This document shows positions 54,272 to 62,530 of a stretch of 64,000 nucleotides of DNA, piece by piece. Location of the stretch: contig NZ_JANKBI010000005.1 in assembly GCF_024622195.1 (NCBI RefSeq), forward strand, positions 251,476 to 315,475, in the 5' to 3' direction. The notes beneath the pieces were generated by a model, which saw only the letters and a list, made by a program, of their open reading frames with translations, made no database searches and was not told the origin of the DNA. This stretch comes from Murimonas intestini (GTDB lineage Bacteria > Bacillota > Clostridia > Lachnospirales > Lachnospiraceae). The translations under genes and the position numbers were made by a program. Each line of letters begins with the position of its first letter. Positions within the stretch are counted from its first letter, which is position 1.

Positions 54272-54961
54272 TCAGTCTCCAACCCCAAAATCCGTTTTTT
54301 CATAGAGTACTTCTACCGACGGGTCACTCAGCAGGTCTGCATATTTATTCATAAACCATTCCACCAGCTCTTCATCCCGCTTCACATCGGTTGTATTATT
54401 TGTAAAGACGTTTACCGTCCCCAGGCTGAAATGCTCTTTCAGCATTTTTATATCGTAATCGATCATCTCTCTTGTCTGACCTTTAATTCCCACCATCAGA
54501 CACGGAGAATCGAAGTATTCACTAACCTCTTTGGCAGACTCAAAGGCAGCGTGCTTATTCAGATAATTTTCCCTGAATTCCCTGTCAAAGGTTTCCACAC
54601 CTATTTTAAATATGATAGGAACGCCCATGTATTCCCTCATCTTTTGCAGCTTTTCCCTGTACATCCAATGGGCTTCAAAGAAGAGTCTGCTGATCTTTTT
54701 TTCCCGGACAATATTCCGTATAAGCTCCAGAGTCTCCCTGGGCAGCTCGAAGCAGCTTCCGGAATTGATCACTTCCAAAACTCCAAACTCACCTGTCACC
54801 CTTGAAAGGACTTCTTCATTTAGCCTTGCCATCTCTTCCCTGTCTCTTGAATTGTCCTCTATATAATCGCAGAAACGGCATTTGCCCCAGGCACAGGGAA
54901 ACGCCTTTAAAAGCACGATCTCCCTCTTATTTTTCTCCGTGATCTTATTGTAGCGCTCCAT
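54272..54961 (-). CDS. queL: Radical SAM protein, probable queuine lyase QueL
   Basis: A 229-aa protein with AAGGAAATAC upstream of ATG 54961. Cysteines 23, 28 and 31 (FPCAWGKCRFC) form a CX4CX2C cluster-binding motif, one residue longer than the usual CX3CX2C, and the small SPASM-less core is short. It is third in an operon with a nucleoside hydrolase and an ECF-type S component behind a preQ1-I riboswitch. That set matches the queuosine salvage route described from Clostridioides difficile, in which QueL cuts queuine to preQ1. I base the name on this context; the enzyme itself belongs to a varied family. Its start overlaps qrtT by 17 bp. Confidence 0.78.
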   Translation of the reverse strand: MERYNKITEKNKREIVLLKAFPCAWGKCRFCDYIEDNSRDREEMARLNEEVLSRVTGEFGVLEVINSGSCFELPRETLELIRNIVREKKISRLFFEAHWMYREKLQKMREYMGVPIIFKIGVETFDREFRENYLNKHAAFESAKEVSEYFDSPCLMVGIKGQTREMIDYDIKMLKEHFSLGTVNVFTNNTTDVKRDEELVEWFMNKYADLLSDPSVEVLYEKTDFGVGD

Positions 54962-55526
54962 GTCCAGTATTTCCTTTCCGTATCATAAATTTCATGGATG
55001 ACGGCAGCGCCGCCAGGATCATTATAACAAGCAGCAGCACAATTGCCCTGTCGGCATAGTCAGTCAGGGCCTGTACCGCGCAGACGCTGGCCGTCATGTT
55101 CAGTCCCGCGCCGTGCAGCAGCTGTACCAGCACTGTAGAGCCTGATGATGTGATCCCGCCGAAAACTGCAGCAGTAATAGCTGCGCTCACAACTGTTCCC
55201 GGCAGTGAGATACATGCCGCAGCCGGAATGATGCGGAATCCCTTCATATCAAACTTCTTAAACAGCAGTCCTGCCATTGCTCCTGTGATCAGCTGGACAG
55301 GTATATAATACAGCGCGTATATATCACTTGTAAAGCCGCTGACAAGTCCGCTTATAAGCCCGGGCACCATGCCGTATACAGGACCCAGCAGGGCTGCCGC
55401 CATCATTGTGCCCACTGTGTCCAGATAGACAGGAAGCCGGAAAAACAAAGCAATGCTTCCTCCTATCACATTTACTGCAGCGGCAAAAGCCAGAATACTT
55501 AAGGAGGATACATTTATCTTTCTCAT
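54945..55526 (-). CDS. qrtT: ECF transporter S component, probable queuosine/queuine carrier QrtT
   Basis: A 193-aa integral membrane protein of about six helices, with the small-residue-rich segments typical of ECF substrate-binding subunits (GTMMAAALLGPVYGMVPGLISGLVSGF; YYIPVQLITGAMAGLLF). Such proteins capture a vitamin-like compound and use a shared EcfA/A'/T module, which is not in the window. ATG 55526 overlaps the queK stop as ATGA, so the genes are translationally coupled. The riboswitch and neighbours point to queuosine or queuine as substrate. Confidence 0.8.
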   Translation of the reverse strand: MRKINVSSLSILAFAAAVNVIGGSIALFFRLPVYLDTVGTMMAAALLGPVYGMVPGLISGLVSGFTSDIYALYYIPVQLITGAMAGLLFKKFDMKGFRIIPAAACISLPGTVVSAAITAAVFGGITSSGSTVLVQLLHGAGLNMTASVCAVQALTDYADRAIVLLLVIMILAALPSSMKFMIRKGNTGHGALQ

Positions 55527-56536
55527 ACGTTTCCCTCCTGAGGCACCATGATCTGCCTGAGCACTTTATCAGCCTCAGACTCATCTGCATTTGCCACTCT
55601 ATGCAAAAAGAACTTCATGAAACCTAATGCGTCTGTCCCGGTCAGGACATGGCTGTTCGGGTCTTTCTTCCAGAAGCCATATGCATCTGATATGCTCTGG
55701 CCCATGCTGATCCCCTCTGTCTCTACCGCCGTATAGCAGTCAAATCCGCTGCACAGGCTGCGCTCTATAAAATATGCCACTGCCAGAGGATCGTTAATGA
55801 CACAGCCTATAACACTCTCCTGCTTCCAGTGAAAATCAAAATAAAATCTTGTTATTTTCTCAATGCGTTCCCCCATATTCCTGTCTATGCACTTGATATA
55901 TTCCAGGATATTTGGTGTCAGCACGATCTTCCTGGTCACATCAAGGCCTATCATATGGATCTTTTTTCCCTTCAGCCATGGCAGAGCATGAAATGCCTCG
56001 TACACCTCCCCTGCGGCATGAGGATCACACCAGTAGTTATATTCAGCTACAGGTGAACAGTTTCCGTTGCTCTTATAGCTGCCACCCATGGATACGAATT
56101 CATCCAGGCCTGCCATGCATTCTGGCGCATCCTGAATAACCCTGGCAATATTTGTCAGGGGGCCCAAGGCTATGACTGATACTTTTTCATTTTTTCTGAG
56201 GGTTTCTGTGAGGAAGGATACCGCTCCCCTGCGTGGCTTAATACCTTCAGCCTCCGGATAGCCTGACTCTCCCAGTCCATCCTCCCCGTGCGTATCACGG
56301 GCGTCCACATACACGCGGACAAGGGGTTTCTCCTCACCAAGATAAACAGGAATATCTGGCCGGCCCATCCACTCCAGGACCTTCAGGGCGTTCTTCGCCC
56401 CTGTCTCTGCCGGTACATTCCCACAGACAACTGTAATCCCCAGAATCTCCAGTTCCGGCGAAGCTATGGCCAGCATCAGGGCCAGGGCGTCATCGATCCC
56501 GGGATCACAGTCAATGATCACTTTTCTTGCATTCAT
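55523..56536 (-). CDS. queK: Nucleoside hydrolase, probable queuosine hydrolase QueK
   Basis: A 337-aa protein of the inosine-uridine nucleoside hydrolase family. The N-terminal DCDPGIDDALAL is the calcium- and ribose-binding motif DxDxGxDD, and VIALGPLTNIA, the EYNYWCDPHAA block and a C-terminal INDPLAV follow in family order. It would split queuosine into queuine and ribose in the cytoplasm. ATG 56536 has AAAGGAG upstream. It leads an operon of three coupled genes directly after a preQ1-I riboswitch, which is the reason for preferring queuosine over common nucleosides. Confidence 0.82.
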   Translation of the reverse strand: MNARKVIIDCDPGIDDALALMLAIASPELEILGITVVCGNVPAETGAKNALKVLEWMGRPDIPVYLGEEKPLVRVYVDARDTHGEDGLGESGYPEAEGIKPRRGAVSFLTETLRKNEKVSVIALGPLTNIARVIQDAPECMAGLDEFVSMGGSYKSNGNCSPVAEYNYWCDPHAAGEVYEAFHALPWLKGKKIHMIGLDVTRKIVLTPNILEYIKCIDRNMGERIEKITRFYFDFHWKQESVIGCVINDPLAVAYFIERSLCSGFDCYTAVETEGISMGQSISDAYGFWKKDPNSHVLTGTDALGFMKFFLHRVANADESEADKVLRQIMVPQEGNV

Positions 56537-56572
56537 TCTCCAATCTCCTTTACTTTTTCCACTTTCGAGATA

Positions 56573-56607
56573 CTTGGTTTTTTATACTGGGAAGTTTTCG
56601 AACCAGT
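56573..56607 (-). promoter_or_regulatory. PreQ1-I riboswitch
   Basis: The minus strand reads ACTGG, UUCGAAAACUU-type loop, CCCAGT, then ATAAAAAACCAAG. This is the class I preQ1 aptamer: a 5-bp P1 stem (ACUGG/CCAGU), a C/U loop with the pseudoknot partner, and an A-rich tail that folds back into P1. The Shine-Dalgarno of queK (56551-56545) lies about 22 nt downstream, close enough for control of translation by the folded tail. Confidence 0.85.
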
Positions 56608-56663
56608 CCAGGCTATTGCCGGCGTCTGACGGCTTTGCCTGATTGCATAAATGCCCGGAAACG

Positions 56664-56692
56664 AGTATAGCATAAAAAACAAAAGATGTACA
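56664..56692 (-). promoter_or_regulatory. Promoter of the queK operon
   Basis: On the minus strand TGTACA (56692-56687), 17 bp, TATACT (56669-56664). The transcript would start about 50 nt before the riboswitch. Confidence 0.6.
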
Positions 56693-56712
56693 GAATGAAC
56701 GCGAAAATTATG

Positions 56713-57222
56713 TTACTGCTCTCTTCGGCCAGTAATGCGCGGAGACGGTCCGTTTCCACGTATTTCAGTCTCGTTCCATACCTCGGCGTCCTGCTTCCAG
56801 CCGTATACTTTGGCAGGTATAGAATAGCTGACACCGATCCCCAGTGCTATGGCTACTGCCAGCTTAAATGTCTCGATCCCCTTCATCATCGCCTCCTGCT
56901 CAGCCCCTGTGAAAAGGTAATAGGCAGTATAATATATCCCTGCGCCAGGCACCAGGGTAAAGATGCCGCAGAGCAGAAAAACGATTGTGGGAGCCTTATA
57001 TTTCACTGAAAGGAAACGGGCCATGGCTGAGAGGACCATACTGGCAGCAAATGTAGCCACTATAGGCGTATGGAACACCCTGCTGATCATCAGATAGACC
57101 GCCCATCCAACACTCCCTGTCAGCCCGCAGGAGAGGTAATGCCTTTTAGGCACGCTGAACAGCACGGAAAATGCCACTGTCCCTGTAAATGCCATAATAA
57201 TCTGCAGCACTATATCCATCAT
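56713..57222 (-). CDS. Threonine/serine exporter family protein, C-terminal half (ThrE/DUF3815)
   Basis: A 169-aa membrane protein; ATG 57222 follows GGAGG by six bases and overlaps the previous stop as ATGA. It has about four to five helices and the family pattern GLTGSVGWAVYLMI and LVPGAGIYYTAYYLFTG. In Corynebacterium ThrE the corresponding part is fused to the DUF1212 part; here, as in many Bacillota, the two are separate coupled genes. Together they probably export threonine, serine or small peptides. The queK promoter starts just after this gene. Confidence 0.87.
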   Translation of the reverse strand: MMDIVLQIIMAFTGTVAFSVLFSVPKRHYLSCGLTGSVGWAVYLMISRVFHTPIVATFAASMVLSAMARFLSVKYKAPTIVFLLCGIFTLVPGAGIYYTAYYLFTGAEQEAMMKGIETFKLAVAIALGIGVSYSIPAKVYGWKQDAEVWNETEIRGNGPSPRITGRREQ

Positions 57223-58001
57223 ATCCCGCCTCCTGCCACTATACTCCATATATTCATAGCCACCCCCACGCCCACGGCTATGCAGCCCGCTGTGAGCAGT
57301 GCATCCACCAGCCTGATGATCCCCGACAGATAGTCATTCTCAAGAAAATTTCTAACGGAATTTGTCAGAGGTATCCCGGGCACAAGAGGGAAAATAGCGC
57401 CGATAACCATTCTGTCCAGATTATTACCCAGGCCCGCTTTAAAAAGTATGCAGCATACCAGAGAGACTATGAGGCTGGCTGTAATATTCATCATTATCTT
57501 AGGCAGCTTTACTTTAGGCGCTCCATAGATCAGGAAGATGTAGAGCAGCACGCCAGCTGCAAAGGCCGCCGCAGAATCCCATGCACTTCCCCCGAACAGG
57601 TAGCAGAAACTTGCGCTGCCCACGCCCGATGCCAGAATCTGTATCAAATTTCCCGACACCTTCATCTTGTCTATCCGGTCCAGTTCTTCCTTCATTTCCT
57701 GTGGCGTACACTCACCGGCGCTTATCTGCCTGGAGAGATTATTAAGGGCCTCCACCCTGCACAGCATGATAGGCGCCAGAGGTACAGAGTGGATCTGGCT
57801 GGAATAAAACTGCCCCTCCGCCGAAATAGACGTAAAAATGCCATTTGCAATGACATATGCATTGAATTCTTTAAGCCCCAGAGCTTTCGCCGCATAGCGC
57901 ATTGCCTCATCCGCCCTGAATATCTCCCCTCCGTTTGAAAGTATGGCTTCCCCCATGCGGTTTACAAGATCAAAAACTTCCATTGCTTCTATTTTCTCCA
58001 T
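57219..58001 (-). CDS. Threonine/serine exporter family protein, N-terminal half (ThrE/DUF1212)
   Basis: A 260-aa protein with an N-terminal cytoplasmic domain (about 1-110: NRMGEAILSNGGEIFRADEAMRY, a conserved E.yR.e pattern) and about five membrane helices ending near LFKAGLGNNLDRMVIGAIFPLVPGIPLTNSVRNFL. It is coupled to the next gene by a 4-bp overlap. The pair forms a two-subunit version of ThrE. It lies 24 bp after malY/patB-like gene on the same strand and may share its transcript, hinting at amino-acid efflux beside sulfur amino-acid breakdown. Confidence 0.88.
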   Translation of the reverse strand: MEKIEAMEVFDLVNRMGEAILSNGGEIFRADEAMRYAAKALGLKEFNAYVIANGIFTSISAEGQFYSSQIHSVPLAPIMLCRVEALNNLSRQISAGECTPQEMKEELDRIDKMKVSGNLIQILASGVGSASFCYLFGGSAWDSAAAFAAGVLLYIFLIYGAPKVKLPKIMMNITASLIVSLVCCILFKAGLGNNLDRMVIGAIFPLVPGIPLTNSVRNFLENDYLSGIIRLVDALLTAGCIAVGVGVAMNIWSIVAGGGI

Positions 58002-58025
58002 GCCTGACCACCTGCCCTGCCGGTT

Positions 58026-59219
58026 TTAGAACACATATTCTTTCAGCCGTTCCATGGCTTCTATTACGAGAGAATGAGGAACCGCCAGATTCATACGTAT
58101 TGTATTTGGTTTGTTGAAAGGGCGTCCATCCTGCCATATAACACCTCTTTCGATCCCGCTGCGTATCAGCTCATCCAGAGATTTACCCTTTGCCTCACAC
58201 CATTTACTGCAGTCCAGATAAAGCATATATGTCCCTTCAGGCTTTGAGAGCTCCACCCCGTCAAAATTCTCTGTTATGTAATCATAAGCATAGTTGACAT
58301 TTGCGGCAAGGACTTCCCGCAGTTCATCCACCCACTCTGCCCCTTCCGGCTCATATGCCCCTATCAGCGCATGCATGGACAGCACATTCATTGAATTATA
58401 GTGTGAAAGCTCTGCCTGCCTGCACATCCTGTCCCGCAGGTACTTATTATATATAATGTGATACGATCCAATAAGCCCGGCCAGATTAAATGTCTTAGAC
58501 GGGGCATACAGGGCTATTACTCTCTGCCTGGCATCCTCAGATATGGTCTGTGTAGGGATATGCTTATGCCCGTTCAGTGTCAGATCAGACCAGATCTCAT
58601 CAGAAACAACCACACAGCTATTTGCCTTATAGATCTCCATTGCCTTTTCAATCTCTTCTCTTGTCCAGACCCTGCCGCATGGATTGTGCGGAGAACAGAA
58701 AACAGCAAAGTGGATCTTATATTCCTTCAGTTTCCTGTCCATATCCTCATAATCCATCCTCCAGACGCCTTCATCATCCTGCTTCAGATCACTTAAAATA
58801 ATCTTTCTCCCGTTGTCCTCTAAAGTATGGGTAAATCCAACATATGTGGGAGCATGGAGCAAAACAGCCTCCCCCGGCGCCGTAAATGCCTGTACTGCTG
58901 CTGCCACTGCGCCAAGCACACCGTTCTCATAACCAATATGTTCAGGCTCTATGCCCTCAACGCCGTTGCGTTCCCTCTGCCATCTGATGATGCTGGCATA
59001 ATATTCTTCCGATGGATTGAAATATCCGAAGGCCGGATGCTCCAGCCGTTTAGCCACAGCTTTCACAACTGACGGCGCGGCAGCATAATTCATATCCGCC
59101 ACCCACATGGGGATTTTTGAAAACCCTTCCTTTACCTCTGCGCCCTGAAATGGTATCACGTCCACGGCAACAGAATCTTTTCCTGCTCTGTCCATAATTG
59201 TAGTAAAATCGTACTTCAT
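58026..59219 (-). CDS. MalY/PatB-type PLP-dependent C-S lyase/aminotransferase
   Basis: A 397-aa protein with AAGGAG upstream of ATG 59219. It has the MalY/PatB start (MPMWVADMNYAAAP-like: IPMWVADMNY), FSPHNPCGRVW-like substrate region (CSPHNPCGRVW), SDEIWSDL with the PLP-pyridine Asp, and SKTFNLAGL with the Schiff-base lysine. Enzymes of this group split cystathionine or cysteine conjugates to thiol, pyruvate and ammonia; some act as regulators or aminotransferases. The exact reaction is not decided by sequence. A TATAAT at 59248-59243 and a repeat element precede it. Confidence 0.9.
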   Translation of the reverse strand: MKYDFTTIMDRAGKDSVAVDVIPFQGAEVKEGFSKIPMWVADMNYAAAPSVVKAVAKRLEHPAFGYFNPSEEYYASIIRWQRERNGVEGIEPEHIGYENGVLGAVAAAVQAFTAPGEAVLLHAPTYVGFTHTLEDNGRKIILSDLKQDDEGVWRMDYEDMDRKLKEYKIHFAVFCSPHNPCGRVWTREEIEKAMEIYKANSCVVVSDEIWSDLTLNGHKHIPTQTISEDARQRVIALYAPSKTFNLAGLIGSYHIIYNKYLRDRMCRQAELSHYNSMNVLSMHALIGAYEPEGAEWVDELREVLAANVNYAYDYITENFDGVELSKPEGTYMLYLDCSKWCEAKGKSLDELIRSGIERGVIWQDGRPFNKPNTIRMNLAVPHSLVIEAMERLKEYVF

Positions 59220-59242
59220 GTCACTTCTCCTTTAGTCCTGTC

Positions 59243-59248
59243 ATTATA
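59243..59248 (-). promoter_or_regulatory. -10 element of the MalY/PatB-type gene
   Basis: A perfect TATAAT on the minus strand, 24 bp before the start codon. The -35 would fall inside the left end of repeat copy C and is poor (AACAGT), so the element edge may supply part of the promoter. Confidence 0.5.
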
Positions 59249-59262
59249 TAGTAAAACACTGC

Positions 59263-59370
59263 GTAACTGTTCAGTACCTTCACAGTTACATGCAAAAATC
59301 CATTTAAAATCGCCTCCGGCGATGGGATTTTTGCACCCTTGAATCATTTTCTTACAGTCTGTGCAGTTAC
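59263..59370. repeat. Dispersed repeat, copy C: 108-bp element with terminal inverted repeats
   Basis: The ends GTAACTGTTCAG (59263-59274) and CTGTGCAGTTAC (59359-59370) are inverted repeats at 10 of 12 positions. Inside are GTAACTGT/ACAGTTAC (59263-59289) and a long hairpin: TGCAAAAATCC (59291-59301) with GGATTTTTGCA (59325-59335), enclosing ATCGCC/GGCGAT. The right third matches 7698-7730 (31/33). It looks like a non-coding, MITE- or REP-like element. The remaining bases between it and the next start at 59552 show no gene. Confidence 0.7.
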
Positions 59371-59551
59371 ACCAAAGCCTTATATTCCCTATTTTAACGC
59401 ATACTTACCATGTTGTCATCAGGTATTTTGCTGCTGTTCACACGCCGCTATTTTTCAAAATGTGTTACTATTTATACAACACTTTCCCTCTCTCAAACGT
59501 TTACTATATGAGAACAGAAAACAAGCCGCTGCGCAGCGGACCCTTAAATGT

Positions 59552-59827
59552 ATGAAAGGTCTGAAGGATATGACAGGTTTTCAGGAATATGAATTTTACA
59601 AACAGCGGGAATTGCTGCAGAGGGCAGCACTGGAACGAGAGCGGCTGTTCCGGTTAAGGAACTATGCCATTTCTCAGGCAGGAAAGGAACAACAAAAGCA
59701 TGGTTGGTCGAATCTATCAGCTTTTTTACTGGGAATTATTCCGGTACATGAAAAAGAGTACAGGCTCCATGGCAGAGGCCGAAGACATTGTGCAGGAGAC
59801 TTTCCTTCGCGCACTGGAACACTCTGA
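59552..59827 (+). CDS. Possible 91-aa helical protein overlapping the sigma-factor gene
   Basis: A frame from ATG 59552 (or 59570, with AAGGAT close by) encodes a charged helical N-terminus (YEFYKQRELLQRAALERERLF is heptad-like) and then runs 128 bp into the sigma-factor gene in another frame. The first 50 residues look protein-like; the last 40 (HGRGRRHCAGDFPSRTGTL) look like out-of-frame translation. It may be a short coupled leader protein or the remnant of an N-terminal extension lost by a frameshift. Confidence 0.35.
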   Translation: MKGLKDMTGFQEYEFYKQRELLQRAALERERLFRLRNYAISQAGKEQQKHGWSNLSAFLLGIIPVHEKEYRLHGRGRRHCAGDFPSRTGTL

Positions 59828-60170
59828 TTTAATTAATACTATGAGTGAAGCAAAATGCAGGTCATGGCTGTACCGTACTGCAAAAAATATCTGTATTGAC
59901 AGGATCAGGCACGTACAGGCCGAACCCGTACTGACTGCAAAGGATTACCTGGAGGATGACTTTACCCGCACCGAGGTTTTGCAGATGTGCAGTGTGCTGG
60001 ACCCGAAAGATAAGGCTTTGTTCCTGCTCAGATATTTTGAAGGCTACAATGCCAATGAGTTGGGAGAGATGTATGGCCTGCCCTCCTCCACGATACGTGC
60101 CCGGCTTATGGCTGCAAGACAAAAACTGAAAGAATTTTATCCTGAATTAAAAAAGAAAGGCGGTAAATAA
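59700..60170 (+). CDS. Sigma-70 family RNA polymerase sigma factor (ECF-like)
   Basis: A 156-aa protein. I prefer ATG 59700 because AAAGGA lies upstream and the protein then begins right at region 2; ATG 59664 adds 12 residues. Region 2 is seen in YQLFYWELFRYMKKSTGSMAEAEDIVQETFLRAL and SWLYRTAKNICIDRIR; region 4 in LRYFEGYNANELGEMYGLPSSTIRARLMAARQKL. It directs RNA polymerase to a special set of promoters. The following gene begins 1 bp after its stop, the place usually held by an anti-sigma factor, but that product has no membrane helix. Confidence 0.87.
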   Translation: MVGRIYQLFYWELFRYMKKSTGSMAEAEDIVQETFLRALEHSDLINTMSEAKCRSWLYRTAKNICIDRIRHVQAEPVLTAKDYLEDDFTRTEVLQMCSVLDPKDKALFLLRYFEGYNANELGEMYGLPSSTIRARLMAARQKLKEFYPELKKKGGK

Positions 60171-60171
60171 C

Positions 60172-61371
60172 ATGAATGAAAAAAAGAATTTATCAATCAC
60201 TGCAATGATCTGTGACCTGAGGGAAGTGAACGAAGAGGTACTTAACCAGTATGGAGAAATTTATGTAGAATCTATGATCGTCTATGTCACGGAACAATCC
60301 CAGGAAATATTGAACAGGCATCATGTTCAGATAGAATCTATGATCCTGGAAAGGCTGGATCTGGATGTTGAAATTATAGAACGCAATGGGACTTTTACCA
60401 TCACTCCTGCTCCTGCCGGAAATAAAAAGCTTAACTTGATAGTCAATGGACGGCTTATCATTGAACCCGGCTCTAATGAAGCTCTTACTAATTATATCCA
60501 CATCCAGGTCAACGGTGAAGTTATTTGTCCTGAGAACCTGGGTTCCCAGCTCTCTTCCAGACTCACCTGCAATGGAAGCACGAAGCTGTATCCTGACAGC
60601 TGCATCCTGGCTGAGAGCCCCCTGCACGCTGACCGTGTCTTTGCCCTTCGGGCCAAAGCTGAAAATCAGTATTATGTAATAGGCAAAGCACTTTTTCTGG
60701 GCAGCAGCAGTTCATATGAACTTCTTCTCCAGAAAAAGGTCCGTATTATATGCAGCCATGCCATTGTCGCTGAGAGTGCATTAGAAACGGCCGTACAGCT
60801 TCTGGATGAGAAGGCGGATATCACACTTGTACCAGATGGCTGCCAATATGTAAATGAAGCCTGCTGCTTAGACGCTACATTCCTGGACCGCTATGGTTCA
60901 AAAGCATATATAGACGCAAACGTGACCGTAGGAGACACAGGACTCCCTGATGGTCTGGAATTTCTTTACATCAAAGGCGATGTAAACCTTCCTGAAGAAT
61001 ATAAACCAGACTTTCTTAAAGTCTGTAAAAACTTTTCCAGAATCCTTACTTTCAGAGGAAAATGCATTACAGATGTGACAGATCTCGTTATAGATAAAGC
61101 TTTACTTGAATCCTCCCCAAAAGGCCTCCATGTCACCGACTGCGTAAATGTGAAGATAACAGATGACGTTCCGACAGAGCTTATCAGAGAAAGACTCACC
61201 CTCGATGACTGTATAAACATTACCTGCCCCGAAAATCTCATAAGTGTTATCCAGACTATTGCCACGGATTATGTCCTGTTATCGCCTTCTGAGGAAGATA
61301 AAGAAAATGCAGACATGGTTTCCTCCCCAGAACAGACGGTCAGGATAAAGGCTATGAAGTATAAGATGTGA
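60172..61371 (+). CDS. Unrecognised 399-aa protein paired with the sigma factor
   Basis: I do not recognise this protein. It starts 1 bp after the sigma-factor stop with AAAGGCGG upstream, so it is co-translated. It has no signal peptide or membrane segment. The sequence alternates short beta strands with Asn/Gly turns (LNLIVNGRLIIEPGS, IHIQVNGEVICPENLG, LEFLYIKGDVNLPEEY, KGLHVTDCVNVKITDD), like a right-handed beta-solenoid of the bactofilin or FapA kind. It has many cysteines for a cytoplasmic protein. Position suggests it controls or is controlled by the sigma factor. Confidence 0.75.
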   Translation: MNEKKNLSITAMICDLREVNEEVLNQYGEIYVESMIVYVTEQSQEILNRHHVQIESMILERLDLDVEIIERNGTFTITPAPAGNKKLNLIVNGRLIIEPGSNEALTNYIHIQVNGEVICPENLGSQLSSRLTCNGSTKLYPDSCILAESPLHADRVFALRAKAENQYYVIGKALFLGSSSSYELLLQKKVRIICSHAIVAESALETAVQLLDEKADITLVPDGCQYVNEACCLDATFLDRYGSKAYIDANVTVGDTGLPDGLEFLYIKGDVNLPEEYKPDFLKVCKNFSRILTFRGKCITDVTDLVIDKALLESSPKGLHVTDCVNVKITDDVPTELIRERLTLDDCINITCPENLISVIQTIATDYVLLSPSEEDKENADMVSSPEQTVRIKAMKYKM

Positions 61372-61439
61372 TAGCTCAGAGCTGCATTTATTAGTTGTAT
61401 TTATTTCTGCGGGCAGCGAGCCCGGTGAGCATGCCTGCA

Positions 61440-61500
61440 TGTGTATTTGGCGATTCGTTCCTCTACCTATAGAGGTGGGGGATTTCCCGCTCATTTAGCT
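61440..61500. mobile_element. Possible relic of an IS200/IS605-type end
   Basis: CCTCTA, loop CCTA, TAGAGG (61460-61475) is followed by GTGGGGGATTTCCCGC and TTTAGCTAAA. Short imperfect hairpins with this G-rich flank are typical of IS605-family right ends. No tnpA or tnpB gene is nearby, so at most a remnant remains. Confidence 0.25.
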
Positions 61501-61502
61501 AA

Positions 61503-61554
61503 ACGAAACAGGACTGCCGCACCAAAACTAATTAATGCGTCAGTCCTGTTTAAA
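61503..61554. terminator. Intrinsic terminator of the aldo/keto reductase gene
   Basis: AAACAGGACTG (61506-61516) pairs perfectly with CAGTCCTGTTT (61541-61551). On the minus strand the stem ends in TTTCGTTT. It follows the reductase stop by 4 bp and may also end the sigma-factor operon from the other side. Confidence 0.75.
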
Positions 61555-61555
61555 T

Positions 61556-62530
61556 TTAGATTCCTGCCTTTGTAAGTCTTTCCATCTGCTCCTGGGATAA
61601 CTCCATTTCCAGTACTCCAAGAGCTTCCTCAAATTGTTTCCGGGTACTGGAAGCAACAAGAGGCATTACTGAAGGATCTGAATGCATAAGCCAGTAATAC
61701 ACTGCCTGTGCCGGCGTTACACCAGCCTCTGCCGCTACCTGATCCAGAACATTCAGCCTCGCCTGTGTATCAGCTCCCTGATACTGCTCCATGAGCGGTT
61801 TTGTCCTGTCATTATAATAACCTCCAAGAAGAGGAGAATAAGCCAGAAGTGTAATGCCTGATTCCCTCACAAAATCCATCATATCCTCATTGACCGAGAT
61901 CTGACCTCCAAAATCTGTCCCTGTCCTTGGTCTCAGATAAGTGCATCGCTGCTGAATACAGCAGTATTCCGGAAGATTTCTCTCTTTGGATATCTCCATT
62001 GCCTGAGCCAGTCTCCATGCTGTGAAATTGCTGGCTCCAATATATCTGACTTTCCCCTCTGCAACCAGTTCTCCAAGCGCTGTCAAAGATTCCTCCAAGG
62101 GCGTATTTCTGTCGTCCGTATGCAGATATAAAAGATCAACATAATCTGTCCCCAGCCTCTTTAAACTCTTTTCACACTCTTCCTTTATCTGGGCTGCACT
62201 CGTACCATAATCTGTCCCCGGATATGGAAAACCAAGCTTAGTAGCCAGTATGAGCTGGCTCCTGTTCTTTTTCTCCTTCATCCACTCTCCCAGCAGCCTT
62301 TCACTGCCTCCGTCTATAAAAAGATCCCTGTCCTTTCCAAAATAATCTTTGTCATTTAAGTGATGCATCGCATAGATATTGGCAGTATCTATGAAATTAC
62401 CTCCTGCCTCTACAAATTGATCCAGCCTCTCTAATGACTGCTCTTTTGGTTCCCTCCATCCAAAATACATAGATCCCAGACAAATCTCACTTACAGATAA
62501 ATCAGTTTTTCCGAGCATCCTTCTCTTCAT
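61556..62530 (-). CDS. Aldo/keto reductase
   Basis: A 324-aa protein; ATG 62530 (MKRRMLGKTDLSVSEICLG) has AAGGAATAAG upstream and is better than the frame start at 62557. It shows the AKR barrel: GSMYFGWREP, FIDTANIYAMH with the catalytic Asp and Tyr, LATKLGF with the Lys, DYVDLLYLHTDD with the His, and YIGASNF and LLAYSPLLGGY further on. It reduces an aldehyde or ketone with NADPH in the cytoplasm; the substrate is unknown. It stands alone, with an AT-rich upstream region before the CRISPR array. Confidence 0.92.
   Translation of the reverse strand: MKRRMLGKTDLSVSEICLGSMYFGWREPKEQSLERLDQFVEAGGNFIDTANIYAMHHLNDKDYFGKDRDLFIDGGSERLLGEWMKEKKNRSQLILATKLGFPYPGTDYGTSAAQIKEECEKSLKRLGTDYVDLLYLHTDDRNTPLEESLTALGELVAEGKVRYIGASNFTAWRLAQAMEISKERNLPEYCCIQQRCTYLRPRTGTDFGGQISVNEDMMDFVRESGITLLAYSPLLGGYYNDRTKPLMEQYQGADTQARLNVLDQVAAEAGVTPAQAVYYWLMHSDPSVMPLVASSTRKQFEEALGVLEMELSQEQMERLTKAGI

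Noticed and set aside
54325..54345. CAGCAGGTCTGCA in queL resembling the dispersed repeat
   Set aside because: Only about 12 bases match and they lie in conserved coding sequence, so chance is the better explanation.
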